Shown piece after piece: positions 30,301-35,662 of a stretch of DNA of 64,000 nucleotides. Position numbers and translations under genes: made by a program. Location: contig CM057138.1 of the NCBI GenBank assembly GCA_029964075.1, positions 13,076,932 to 13,140,931 of the forward strand, in the 5' to 3' direction. Under the pieces are notes generated by a model, which saw only the letters and a list, made by a program, of their open reading frames with translations, was not told the origin of the DNA and searched no databases. Positions within the stretch are counted from its first letter, which is position 1, and every line of letters starts with the position of its first letter. The stretch comes from Patiria pectinifera. Its lineage: Eukaryota > Echinodermata > Asteroidea > Valvatida > Asterinidae.

Positions 30301-33183
30301 GATGTTTGTTAGCTGCTGTGATTATTGGGCAGTGGAAATTGTTATAGTTAATCTTTTGCATATCACCCATTATTCAAGAAAACCAAAGTTTCCTTTTGAA
30401 GGGGAGGGATGTCGTGTCTGCATGTGACAGATAACCAGTCTATTAGAGTACATTGTATGTCAAAGGTCAACTCGTGTAAGCGTTGCGGTGCGCGGAGCCA
30501 TGTTGAATAAACGTGTGTTATGAAGCTGTAAGCCAAACCGAGCTGGAGTTGTTGTGGTGCTATTTGCGTCCCAAGTTGTTTAAATACGAATCCCCATCAA
30601 AGGATATAACAAATGCAGGTTTAATATTTTGCAAAGAAAGTTACAAATTTGGAGTCGGTTTATATACTTTTACCAAAAACACAAGCAAATCAAACTTTTG
30701 ACGTCAAATATAGGTGTAGATTTCTTTTTTGTGACTTTTATATTCACTGCCATGAATTCGATTTCTTGTTAGCTTTCCGTTAAATGAACCACCCGTACAT
30801 TTGCATTGCAAAGTAGGCGAAATAGAATTATTGTTATTGTTAACCGTTTGAGTAAACATTGTTTATTTTTACGGAGATTAAATGCAATTAAAGGCGGGTC
30901 TGAATAATAACAAATGAGTTGCACTAGAACAACCAAATGTGTACATCGAATGCGAATGCTACATGCCACAGCGTATATCTACTTTAATATTGGATGTGAT
31001 GAAATAGGCGTACGGTAGTTACTGTCAAAGCTTATGGACTTTTTTACATATAGATTGTCCTCAAAGTCTCATTCAGATTGTTGTCTTTACTTATGCCAGA
31101 GTACAGTTTTACTGGATTGTATTCATATCATCACAATAACAACCAAGTGTTTTGTAATCGGTGTCCCATTCAGAGCCTGATAGTGGCGGTCTATCCACAA
31201 TCGCTACAGTACTCATCATCGTTGGTTGCATTGTGTTGCTGAGCGTCGTGGTGTGCATGCTGGTGTGCATGTGTCTCCTCATTCAGAGGCAACAGGCCAA
31301 GGCGCTGGCTTATCGTGAGGACAGACAGCGGTCTGGTGTGCTAAGAGAAAGCCGGAGCATTTTCGATAACTACGGTGATCTGAGCGCGGAGTATGATGAT
31401 GTCTCTAGTATGGCAGATTCCTACGATGAGGGGGATAGGATGAATCGTCTGATGCACGTGACGAGCCGGTCCTCCTACCTCCATCAGGTAATGCTGAACA
31501 GGATTAATTATGTGCAGTCAATTCCGTGAAGTATTATTTTCAAGTAGGCCTAAAAGTTGCCTTGTGTGTGTTTTTTTCTCTTTCTGTGAAGAACTTGTCT
31601 GGTCGAGATGGGTTTGTCCGACCCTACATGGTTACTGGAATGGAAGGGCCTTACCGTGAGGATCCTCCCGTGAGTAATTAACATCAAGCTTGCAAATTTG
31701 TAAATGTTGAGACTTATCAAGACTACAAAAATCAGTGAGTGGAAACACAATTTTGCTCGAGTTCTCCGTCTACTTTTGATTGTCTTATGTGCATTTTCGA
31801 GGTTTGCCATAGCATTTTGAGTTATAAACAGTCGCTATAATACTCATCATCGTTGGTTGCATTGTGCTGTTTAGCGTTGTGGTGTGCATGCTGACCTTCA
31901 TTGTCTCCCCATTCAGAGGCAACACGCCAAGTCGCTGGCTTATCGTGAGGACAGACAGCGGTCTGGTGTGCTAAGAGAAAGCCGGAGCATTTTCGATAGC
32001 TACGGTGATCTAAACGCGGAGTATGATGATGTCTCCAGTCTGGCAGATTCCTATGATGAGGGGGATAGGATGAATCGTCTGATGCACGTGATGAGCCGAT
32101 CTCCCTACCTGCAACAGGTAGGGCTTAACAGTGTTTATGGTACACAGTCAATTTCGTGAAGTATAGTATTTTCAAGTAAAGTATAATTGCCTTTAAATTT
32201 TTTTCGATCTTTCTGTGAAGAACTTGTCTGGTCGAGATGGGTTTGTCCGACCCTACATGGCTACTGGAATGGAAGGGCCTTACCGTGAGGATCTTCCCGT
32301 GAGTAATTAACATCAAGCTTGCAAATTTGTAAATGTTGAGACTTATCAAGACTACAAAAACAGTGAGTGGAAACACAATTTTGCTCGAGTTCTCCGTCTA
32401 CTTTTGATTGTCTTATGTGCATTTTCGAGGTTTGCCCTAGCATTTTGAGTTATAAACAGTCGCTATAATACTCATCATCGCTGGTTGCATTGTGCTGCTT
32501 AGTGCTTAGCGTTGTGGTGTTCATTTGTCTCCCCATTCAGAGGCAATATGCCAAGTCGCTGGCTTATCGTGAGGATAGACAGCAGTCTGGTGTGATAAGA
32601 GAAAGCCGGAGCATTTTCGATAGCTACGGTGATCTGAGCGCGGAGTATGATGATGTTTCCAGTCTGGCAGATTCCTATGATGAGGGGGATAGGATGAATC
32701 GTCTGATGCACGTGATGAGCCGATCCCCCTACCTGCAACAGGTAGGGCTTAACAGTGTTTATGGTACACAGTCAATTTCGTGAAGTATAGTATTTTCAAG
32801 TAAAGTATAATTGCCTTTAATTTTTTTCTCTCTTTCTGTGAAGAACTTGTCTGGTCGAGAGGAGTTTGTACGACCCTACATGGCTACTGGAATGGAAAGG
32901 CCTTACCGTGAGGATCTTCCCGTGAGTAATTAACATCAAGCTTACAAATAGTAAATGTTGAGACTTTTCAAGACTACAAAAAATCAGTGAGTAGAAACAC
33001 AGTTTTGCTCGAGTTCTCCGTTTACTTTTGTTTGTCTTATGTGCATTTTGGAGGTTTGCCATAGGATTTTGAGTTATAAAGTGGAAATGTATAACTGTAT
33101 TTTGGTATCAATTCATTGTTAACTTTTTAAATCATCAGGTCAACCTTGCAGGTCGTGTGGTGCGCAACCCCATGTTCAACTAG
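17..33183 (+). CDS. Giant HYR-array / EGF-EGF-SEA-EGF transmembrane receptor gene, 5'-incomplete, 54 exons in window
   Basis: Predicted single-pass membrane protein. Domain order: 41 HYR domains, EGF, EGF, SEA, EGF, transmembrane segment, triplicated cytoplasmic module, short C-terminus. HYR exons are 17-289 through 20082-20354 (listed in the block entries). Other exons: 20894-20989, 21964-22101, 22560-22669, 22981-23200, 25089-25185, 25542-25588, 31174-31487, 31592-31669, 31917-32117, 32221-32298, 32541-32741, 32844-32921, 33139-33183. Every junction has AG/GT and compatible phase; the sum is 12,896 nt, i.e. 2 nt finishing a codon plus 4298 codons ending in TAG. The signal peptide and N-terminus lie upstream. 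HYR domains are immunoglobulin-like adhesion modules known from sea urchin hyalin. The EGF-SEA-EGF-TM base resembles MUC3/12/13/17-type mucins, but no mucin Ser/Thr tract is present. A role as adhesion or recognition receptor is inference; I do not recognise a named orthologue. Confidence 0.88.
3571..5873 (+). repeat. HYR exon array, block 2 (units 8-12)
   Basis: Exons 3571-3843, 4075-4347, 4588-4860, 5091-5363, 5601-5873. Unit 8 repeats the ALNSD/VGVST marker of unit 1. Unit 10 repeats the TDEDSNQ variant and the preceding intron of unit 3; unit 12 repeats TEMSTD...MVIIG of unit 5. Unit starts are offset 3555 bp from units 2-4 (520 to 4075, 1033 to 4588, 1536 to 5091), showing duplication of a multi-unit block rather than of single exons. 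Unit 9 carries TDISTDAG. Unit 11 has SDMC in place of SDTC, keeping the Cys. Intron classes run B-A-B-A-B. Confidence 0.93.
6114..9416 (+). repeat. HYR exon array, block 3 (units 13-19)
   Basis: Exons 6114-6386, 6617-6889, 7128-7400, 7631-7903, 8136-8408, 8639-8911, 9144-9416. Unit 13 again starts the block with ALNSD/VGVST. Unit 14 encodes the same residues as unit 9 (2542 bp upstream), and unit 15 repeats the TDEDSNQ variant of unit 10 (2540 bp upstream). Units 16 and 18 are near-copies 1008 bp apart; both have the GTAAGTAG donor. All seven exons are 273 bp, open and phase 1-1. Intron classes run B-A-B-A-B-A-B. Confidence 0.93.
9654..11447 (+). repeat. HYR exon array, block 4 (units 20-23)
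   Basis: Exons 9654-9926, 10158-10430, 10671-10943, 11175-11447. Unit 20 carries the block-start marker ALNSD. Unit 21 has ENPYITC and FKLD substitutions. Unit 22 has AAWNSD, and its sequons read NNITC rather than NISC. Unit 23 combines the DISTD start with the VPSATDNV...FNLGTTT type, i.e. it looks like a recombinant between unit classes. All four keep four Cys and 273 bp. Confidence 0.92.
11685..14924 (+). repeat. HYR exon array, block 5 (units 24-30)
   Basis: Exons 11685-11957, 12189-12461, 12626-12898, 13135-13407, 13644-13916, 14148-14420, 14652-14924. Unit 24 has ALNSD. The intron between units 25 and 26 (12462-12625) is only 164 bp because its middle is deleted. Unit 27 starts GATCCG (Asp-Pro-Glu) in place of Asp-Thr-Glu. 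Units 25 and 28 have the GTAAGTAG donor, and unit 30 has the weaker donor GTAATACTG. Unit 29 has DNVVTL for DNVDTL. All exons remain open. Confidence 0.92.
15164..16823 (+). repeat. HYR exon array, block 6 (units 31-34)
   Basis: Exons 15164-15436, 15668-15940, 16181-16453, 16551-16823. Unit 31 is the last with the ALNSD marker and has SVTSSP for SVTWSP, losing the Trp otherwise conserved in the array. Unit 33 has ASDISC, which removes one sequon. The intron before unit 34 (16454-16550) is only 97 bp, the shortest in the array, but keeps a good pyrimidine tract and TTACAG acceptor. Unit 34 has SDTAGNSD. Confidence 0.92.
17060..20354 (+). repeat. HYR exon array, block 7 (units 35-41), membrane-proximal and most diverged
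   Basis: Exons 17060-17332, 17575-17847, 18101-18373, 18545-18817, 19056-19328, 19567-19839, 20082-20354. These units differ most from the rest: STDPG in place of STDAG/STDVG in five of them, PAPWA or PALSA variants, and SDAAR/SDAAW in place of SDAAG. Their introns form a third class ending TTCAATTCTGTTTGATTTCATGC..TTACAG, or a close variant. Unit 36 has NIPC and NIISC, losing both sequons; unit 40 has VICN. Exons are still exactly 273 bp and open. The intron before unit 38 (18374-18544) is 171 bp. The divergence fits an array edge protected from homogenisation. Confidence 0.92.
20355..20893 (+). other. Intron between HYR unit 41 and first EGF exon
   Basis: The first ~150 bases continue the array's usual intron sequence (clear to about 20510). 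The remainder is unrelated to the array and ends with a TTCCTTTTTTAG acceptor. An 80-codon open frame on the minus strand (20557-20799) has no motif I recognise and no supporting signals, so I do not call it a gene. Confidence 0.6.
20894..20989 (+). CDS. Exon 42: EGF-like domain 1
   Basis: This 96-bp exon, phase 1-1, encodes 32 residues with six Cys in EGF spacing: C-x4-C (CQVISC), GGTF, then C-E-C-V-C and a final VTC before Ser-Gly. It follows TTTTTTAG and ends CTCTG before GTAACA, a weaker donor than the array's GTAAG. It directly follows the last HYR domain and begins the membrane-proximal stalk. No Asp-x-Asp calcium-binding start is evident. Confidence 0.85.
20990..21963 (+). other. Intron between EGF exons 1 and 2
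   Basis: Contains the MITE at 21167-21540 with long homopolymer runs. I see no further coding potential. It ends in CCTTGTTTTGCAG. Confidence 0.7.
21167..21540. mobile_element. Non-autonomous PIF/Harbinger-like MITE in intron
   Basis: Ends are GGCCAAAAAAAAATTCGG at the left and the inverse ...TTTTTTTTTTGGCC at the right. Pairing continues inward: TATCTGGTCAG on the left against CTGACCAGAGACC on the right. The 374-bp element is flanked by TTA on both sides (21164-21166 and 21541-21543). A 3-bp TTA/TAA target duplication and GGC-type ends are typical of PIF/Harbinger. It has no transposase; the interior is T-rich with repeated GACGCGC motifs. Confidence 0.65.
21964..22101 (+). CDS. Exon 43: EGF-like domain 2
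   Basis: This 138-bp exon is phase 1-1 (46 residues) with six Cys: DPCLSGNRC, HHYC, then FTCIC and a distant GSC. The start DEDPC resembles the Asp-x-Asp/Glu start of calcium-binding EGF domains, but a full consensus is not visible. The acceptor is TTTTGCAG and the donor is GAG|GTAAGT. It lies just before the SEA domain, as EGF modules do in EGF-SEA-EGF membrane proteins. Confidence 0.85.
22102..22559 (+). other. Intron between EGF 2 and SEA
   Basis: This 458-bp intron ends in a strong CCCCTCCCCCTTTTTTCAACAG acceptor tract. I see no repeat or coding signal in it. Confidence 0.6.
22560..22669 (+). CDS. Exon 44: SEA domain, N-terminal half
   Basis: The 110-bp exon begins in phase 1 and ends in phase 0. 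It encodes about 36 residues including IVLTADLDFNQAY, then a Ser-Ser-x-x-Phe-x-x-Leu helix and AAFERA. This is the first strand and helix pattern of SEA domains. It joins at phase 0 to the exon at 22981. The donor is GCG|GTAATA. Confidence 0.82.
22981..23200 (+). CDS. Exon 45: SEA domain, C-terminal half with GSVVV autocleavage motif
   Basis: This 220-bp exon starts in phase 0 after TTACCTTCAG and ends in phase 1 at AATG|GTAATG. It encodes the rest of the SEA domain: SSVHVTWMEEGSVVVRSMAS, then a helix and a region around INLINQDS. The pentapeptide GSVVV is the motif at which MUC1-type SEA domains autoproteolyse between Gly and Ser, here between bases 23055 and 23056. If functional, the HYR/EGF ectodomain would be non-covalently held on the membrane stub. 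The motif is seen; cleavage is inferred. Confidence 0.85.
24037..24543. repeat. Inverted repeat / foldback element in intron
   Basis: The left arm (about 24037-24262) begins GATCCCGATGGTGCC. It is the inverse, at roughly 85% identity by eye, of the right arm (about 24296-24543), which ends GGCACC-like TTGCACCATCGGGATC. Shared internal stretches include CGGTCCCCGTTCCGTAC, GCGAAGCGTTGTT and GCATATCGCGGGCGGCGTCAG with its inverse. The arms contain TGACGTCA-like and CACTATAAAG motifs. No clear target duplication was found. Confidence 0.7.
24705..24732. repeat. Perfect short palindrome
   Basis: CTATGGGTATTAC, GA, then GTAATACCCATAG: two perfect 13-bp arms around a 2-base loop, inside an intron. 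No associated element is recognised. Confidence 0.8.
25089..25185 (+). CDS. Exon 46: EGF-like domain 3, first part
   Basis: 97 bp, phase 1 to phase 2. It encodes an Asp-Gly start and VCVPTYCKNDGRCE, then a longer loop and FTC, i.e. the first four Cys of an EGF domain. The acceptor is CATGACAG and the donor AG|GTAACA. The split Ser codon is completed in the exon at 25542. Confidence 0.82.
25186..25541 (+). other. Intron within EGF 3
   Basis: 356 bp. It contains a LINE 3'-end-like segment and a CCAA microsatellite (see 25330-25465). It ends TTCTATTTTTCTTTCTTTTAG. Confidence 0.65.
25330..25465 (+). repeat. RTE-like LINE 3'-tail with (CCAA)n microsatellite
   Basis: CATGCAAATCCGTCCATAACG followed by GTTAACCGACAAACCAACC repeats. 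Tails of the form 'ATGCAAATCCGTCCATAACnTT...' ending in a short simple repeat are common at RTE-type LINE or related SINE 3' ends. Only a tail is present; no reverse transcriptase is adjacent. Confidence 0.45.
25542..25588 (+). CDS. Exon 47: EGF-like domain 3, last part
   Basis: This 47-bp exon runs from phase 2 to phase 1. It encodes SCQASYTGKRCEIKVE, the classic C-x-C...Y-x-G-x-x-C-E end of an EGF domain. The following intron (25589-31173) has expanded to 5.6 kb because a gypsy element sits only 25 bases past the donor GAAG|GTAAAA. Splicing therefore has to span the retrotransposon. Confidence 0.83.
25614..25815 (+). repeat. 5' LTR of gypsy element
   Basis: 202 bp, starting TGTCGTGTCTGC and ending GGATATAACA. 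It contains AATAAA at 25710-25715, a likely polyadenylation signal. It matches the 3' LTR at every base. Confidence 0.95.
25816..25833 (+). other. Primer-binding region of gypsy element
   Basis: TTGGCGACGAGGTAAAC immediately follows the 5' LTR and precedes the Gag-Pol ATG. TGGCGACGAGG-type primer sites are common in Mag-related elements; the tRNA species was not determined. Confidence 0.65.
25834..29952 (+). CDS. gag-pol: Gag-Pol polyprotein of Mag-like Ty3/gypsy retrotransposon
   Basis: 1372 codons without interruption. It starts at the ATG 18 bases after the LTR and ends TAA. Order: Gag capsid region; two zinc knuckles (CYRCG at residue 243, CX2CX4HX6C; CQKCS at 265, CX2CX4HX4C); aspartic protease with DSGAT at 329; reverse transcriptase with SDD at 634-636 in place of the usual YxDD; RNase H with Asp 782 and TDHKPL near 847; integrase with His993/His997/Cys1026/Cys1029 zinc site and catalytic Asp1057, Asp1112, Glu1148 (D-35-E). 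A GPY/F-like DPFTVV segment follows and there is no chromodomain. All key residues are present, so the polyprotein looks functional, producing genomic copies by reverse transcription and integration. Gag and Pol share one frame, with no frameshift signal needed. Confidence 0.96.
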   Translation: MEKTVIPTFDCFSEPATLGPRWERWLTSFELYADGKGHIVGSATAPEVKQRRRALLLHLAGPDVQEIFQTLPNTGDPADYDAAKKALNAYFVPRKNAAFSRQTFHQLSQKEGETVLQFVTRLRRAARDCDFGGEKDNQIRDAVLSKCKSNYVRRKLLETGAELTLDKALQIADKCEKVEGQMAALSGKSKDPKSDSVNRVSDKKQKSRDKQYKPKMETKHLWSPQSQTGNRRTKPEPTPKGACYRCGRTGHFGRDSNCPARGQTCQKCSGRDHFAKMCKTKTKPRVNQVGEEHTNPEASQDYAFLIREGPHSNMLKIKVGGVDLNMLIDSGATSNIIDEQTWDSLKQNKIQCESHVAPPDRKLWAYGADRPLSLKGTFECEVQISGRSTRAEFIVIKGKGVPLLGKDTAMKLSVLQIGINAVSGHAGTIDEVKVDRCAKNSSATNCDKAKQYQQQFPGVFGGVGKLKTEQVKLHIDTSVTPVAQPLRRTPFNLRSRVEQKIRELERLDIIEAVDGPTPWVNPVVVVPKPNGDIRLCLDMRRANEAIIRGRHPIPTVDELLQSMNGSKVFSKLDLKWGYHQLELATESRGITTFVTHCGLYQYKRLLFGVSSASEQYQYMIAKTLAGLEGVENISDDIIVHGPDQNTHDSRVLAVLRRLQELGLTLNAEKCQFNMSRLVFMGILLSEKGIGPTQERVRAVSEFREPENVSEVRSFLGLVGFSSRFIPNFATLSDPLRKLTRKGVPFQFGPHQKAAFNALKESLAKATTLAYYDKTAPTKVIGDASPVGLGAVLVQEQRDGLVPICYVSRSLTDCERRYSQTEKEALSLVWACERFHAYIYGRDFELLTDHKPLEAIYGPRSKPCARIERWVLRLQPYNYKVVYIPGRENIADALSRLLSGKGKPEHAHGADEYVRFVAVSATPRAMTTKQVENASAEDSELANVREAIRTGKFENCKAYAPVVGELCIMGQLVLRGTRIVLPQKLRQQALALAHEGHLGIVGTKQNLRTKVWWPAMDKAAEKFCKSCHGCQIVSRPNPPEPLRPTPLPDGPWQDLATDLLGPLPSGHSILVLVDYYSRYYEYQILSSTTTDKIVDSLEEAFSRHGLPLTLKSDNGPQFRSQEFRDFCEENGISHVRVTAKWAQANGEVERQNDSIMKRIRIAQAAGQDWRKELRKYVAKYRATEHPATRKTPAELLFNRKIRGKLPAFKPDDHTDLEVRDHDAESKAKAKLYADTRRNAKYSDVQIGDQVLVRQEKTNKLSTPFIPDPFTVVSKTGNSVVVASPEGAQYSRNTSHVRKFTQSASDTGINTASEPPIADSGGNTMDQAISPPKTVTDTPPAVTPPVAKELPSPCAGRPKRQCGMHPKYKDYILN
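30398..30409 (+). other. Polypurine tract of gypsy element
   Basis: GAAGGGGAGGGA lies directly upstream of the 3' LTR, as expected for plus-strand priming. Confidence 0.85.
30410..30611 (+). repeat. 3' LTR of gypsy element
   Basis: 202 bp, identical to the 5' LTR, with AATAAA at 30506-30511. It is followed by the target duplication AATGC. Confidence 0.95.
30612..31173 (+). other. Rest of host intron after the retrotransposon
   Basis: AT-rich sequence ending in GGTGTCCCATTCAG, the acceptor of the transmembrane exon. Nothing else recognised. Confidence 0.6.
31174..31487 (+). CDS. Exon 48: transmembrane segment and first cytoplasmic module (a1)
   Basis: 314 bp, phase 1 to phase 0. After EPDSGGLS comes a ~28-residue hydrophobic helix (ATVLIIVGCIVLLSVVV and a Cys/Met/Leu-rich end), then QRQQAKALAYREDRQ, which marks the cytoplasmic face by positive charge. 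The tail carries YGDL, YDDV, YDEG and YLHQ around an acidic Asp/Ser-rich stretch. The part from codon AGG (Arg of QRQ) onwards is the module later duplicated at 31917 and 32541. Confidence 0.88.
31592..31669 (+). CDS. Exon 49: cytoplasmic module, second exon (b1)
   Basis: 78 bp, phase 0-0, 26 residues beginning NLSGRDGFVRPYM and ending PYREDPP. The acceptor is TTTCTGTGAAG and the donor CCC|GTGAGT. It pairs with the preceding exon to form one ~93-residue tail module. Confidence 0.83.
31917..32117 (+). CDS. Exon 50: cytoplasmic module copy 2, first exon (a2)
   Basis: 201 bp, phase 0-0, 67 residues from RQHAKSLAYRED to SPYLQQ. It starts after CTCCCCATTCAG, which in exon 48 is coding sequence (Leu-Ile-Gln) but here acts as a pyrimidine tract and AG acceptor. 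The duplicated transmembrane-coding sequence upstream (31829-31916) has lost a base relative to exon 48 and is out of frame, so it is read as intron. Motifs YGDL, YDDV, YDEG and YLQQ are kept. Confidence 0.8.
32221..32298 (+). CDS. Exon 51: cytoplasmic module copy 2, second exon (b2)
   Basis: 78 bp, phase 0-0, 26 residues, NLSGRDGFVRPYM to PYREDLP. It differs from b1 by Val to Ala and Pro to Leu. It has the same acceptor (TTCTGTGAAG) and donor (GTGAGT) as b1. Confidence 0.8.
32541..32741 (+). CDS. Exon 52: cytoplasmic module copy 3, first exon (a3)
   Basis: 201 bp, phase 0-0, 67 residues, RQYAKSLAYRED to SPYLQQ. It is nearly identical to a2, with Arg to Gln and Leu to Ile changes (DRQQSGVI). 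The upstream copy of the transmembrane-coding sequence contains an in-frame TAG and an indel, again consistent with intron status. Confidence 0.8.
32844..32921 (+). CDS. Exon 53: cytoplasmic module copy 3, second exon (b3)
   Basis: 78 bp, phase 0-0, 26 residues, NLSGREEFVRPYM to PYREDLP, with Asp-Gly changed to Glu-Glu and Gly to Arg relative to b2. The donor GTGAGT is intact, and it joins in frame to the terminal exon. Confidence 0.8.
33139..33183 (+). CDS. Exon 54: terminal coding exon
   Basis: 45 nt, phase 0, following AAATCATCAG. It encodes VNLAGRVVRNPMFN and TAG. The C-terminus contains NPMF, an NPxF-type motif. The frame is the one carried through all preceding exons, which supports this as the true stop. 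Confidence 0.75.
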   Translation, partial: VNLAGRVVRNPMFN

Positions 33184-33936
33184 ACTTTCTATCCATGGAC
33201 TTCATTTTGGGAAACCCGACTGAAACGTATTCTACAATTCGTTATTGTTAATTCTGTGATAAGTGTCAAAAAGGCTACCCTTATTAATCGTTTATTGTTC
33301 TAAGACTTTAGGCTTTGCATGTTTGAGTATCAGTATCGTTTCGGTTTGTGGTAACCCCATGGTGTTACCGCAAACCGAAACGATAATGATTGTTGTTTTT
33401 TACTTTGAAAATTGCTTTTTGGATTTTAATCACGACGGACCGCACCAGCACTTTACCAGATCTTCCATCTTAATAATCTCTCGATAAAATGTAAATATCG
33501 GTGTTTGGTCTGTAGTCAGTATATAACAATATTACACATGCGTAGAATGAATAATATTATACCTTACGCAATTCAATTCTTTTATACATGTTAGCTGACA
33601 ATATATATTGCAGTCCTTGTTAAATCTTAACTGCCACTCCAATCTATCCTTAAACTTGTACAAAAAAAAGTGGGCAGTCGGGTGGGTATATTTTGCCCAA
33701 TGATGGTCAACATACCAACTGTCTGTACTCTTGGGCATATTCTTCCGAATAGTTGGTCCATTTTTAAAAGAATTAGCTAACAATGAGGTAACTTTATACA
33801 TGCGCCACCTTAGGCAAATAACATTTTCGTTCAACTAATTTTTTTAGAGTATAGCATGAACAATTATTGTTTGTATTGTTTTTTGTGAACTTTTATCCTT
33901 TGACACAACATTCGCTAGTTCTCTGCTTTCGCCAAG
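33184..33936. other. 3' untranslated / downstream flank of the receptor gene
   Basis: Probably contains the 3' UTR. I see no canonical AATAAA in the first few hundred bases (only GATAAA near 33482), so the transcript end is unresolved. It contains the inverted repeat at 33334-33385. Confidence 0.5.
33334..33385. repeat. Short inverted repeat (foldback)
   Basis: TATCGTTTCGGTTTGTGGTA and its inverse, 22-bp arms with one mismatch around CCCATGG. The core TTTG(T/C)GG..ACACCATG resembles the ends of the foldback at 63487-63740. Confidence 0.75.
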
Positions 33937-35035
33937 TATACTTGAAACAATGTCATACAGCTGTATATGTATATATAAATATATATTTATTTCAATTTAG
34001 TTTTAGGCTCATACTCAGCTTGCGTATAAAAGGGTGTATCAATTATATTGGGTGGAGGATAGTATATAAAGGATCTGATATCATTCAATGGCAGACATAC
34101 GTGCATTTATATACTACACCTGATACCTAATGAATGTATTCACTAGCCTATACTTTATCCGTATTTCATCTTTTTGGTATCAAAACGTAAATACGGAAAC
34201 GACATGGAATGTTGTATCTAGAAAAAGAAACGTTTTGATCTCAATTCGGAAAGCTGAGTCGTTATTGTATCTGGCCAAGCACAAAACGCTACTTGTGTTT
34301 GTTTGGTTTCATGACATTTTCAAACCTGTGACCATAACAAGTAAATTCTGTCCCTGTATGACATTTTGGGCAGAATTTGTCACACCATTTAAACAAAAAC
34401 ACAGAACATTAAACATGTTTTGCCCAAACAAATATCCCTATGTTCTAATACGGGGGTGTTCAGCTCAGGTGCGTGAATATGAATTGAGGGGTTGATTAAT
34501 AGTTAGTACTCGTCTTAAAGGCACAGGATTATTTGCAGTCGTCGGAAAACAAATTTAAAGAACCATTGCCAATATGACAGGTAACATAGGATAACCAAGC
34601 CCTGCTAAAAAGTAGTGCGTCCAATTACTACAATAAAAAACTGTTCCAGTCACTGTTACAAATGACTTTGACTGCATTCCGCGTTACATGCTCAGTGATG
34701 TTGTCATCTTAACTTTAAAGGGAAAAAAATGATTTGCAAGTGGTCCTGTTGTCCGTTTAAAAAAAAATAGCAAATTATTGTTAACTTTTACTTATTTGGT
34801 GTACTATCATTGGGAATTTTACTTGGTTTAGTATCAATTTTATATTTAAAGTGTGTATCATATTTTGGAAAAAAAACCTACTCGCCAGTGCCTACGAACA
34901 ACTGTTGCAAGAAAAAGCAAGTACTCATGCCAATGAAAATGGATAAACTAGTAAATATCCACACTAAGTAATCATTAATGTAATTATTTATAACTAAGGG
35001 AAATAGAAGGCCTACCTTATGGAGACATTCCCACT

Positions 35036-35215
35036 AGGGGCGGATCCAGGAATTTTTTTTTGGGGGGGGTTAGACCCGTCAGATTTTTTTTATGTCCGAT
35101 TGTTGCGGACAGGCGGTAATTCGCTTATTATTACTATCATTGTTATAATTTGTTTGTGTCAGAGCGGGATGGGGGCGGGGGTTCGACCCCCCCCCTTGGA
35201 TCCGCACCTGCCCAT
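35036..35215. mobile_element. GGGGCGGATCCAGG-type MITE-like repeat, copy in segment A
   Basis: Begins AGGGGCGGATCCAGG and ends CCCCCTTGGATCCGCACCTG, with G-run and C-run inner borders. The same repeat occurs at 37098-37297. Confidence 0.55.
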
Positions 35216-35662
35216 AGATTATGCACAAACATCCTAACCTACATGACGCCTTACCATAACCTAGGAGGAAACGATTTAGCATATTTGCTTATAATAGAAA
35301 TAGGACTTGAAATATTACGGAGACATTCAAAGTATATCTGAAACAATGTCATGGAGTTGTAGCCTACATATTTATACATATGTTGATTTCAATTTAGTTT
35401 TAGCCTCATGCTTAGTACTCTCGAAAGCCTGCGAAATTTCGCATCGGTTGAATACAAATTGAATCTCGGATCGAACACGAAAGCCCATCGACCAATAGCC
35501 CTATTCTCGTAATGGTACCTATGGTATTTTGTATACATTGTTTTCGCCATTATTGTGAGTGGAGGGTAGTGTATAACGGATCTAATATCACTCAATGACA
35601 TTATGCATACTTGTATTTTTTGTATTATACCTTATACCTAATGAATGTATTATGGTACATTA

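Larger units (their letters stand above)
25614..30611 (+). mobile_element. Complete, young Ty3/gypsy LTR retrotransposon (Mag-like)
   Basis: 4998 bp with identical 202-bp LTRs (TGT...ACA ends), a primer-binding region after the 5' LTR, a single Gag-Pol frame and a polypurine tract before the 3' LTR. It is flanked by the 5-bp direct repeat AATGC (25609-25613 and 30612-30616). I saw no difference between the LTRs on base-by-base comparison, so insertion is recent. It lies in the sense orientation of the host gene. Two zinc knuckles, a single fused frame, a TTGGCGACGAGG-type primer site and absence of a chromodomain point to the Mag lineage; the lineage call is inference. Confidence 0.95.

Noticed and set aside
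33532..33834. 100-codon minus-strand frame downstream of the receptor gene
   Set aside because: No motif, low complexity and no supporting signals.
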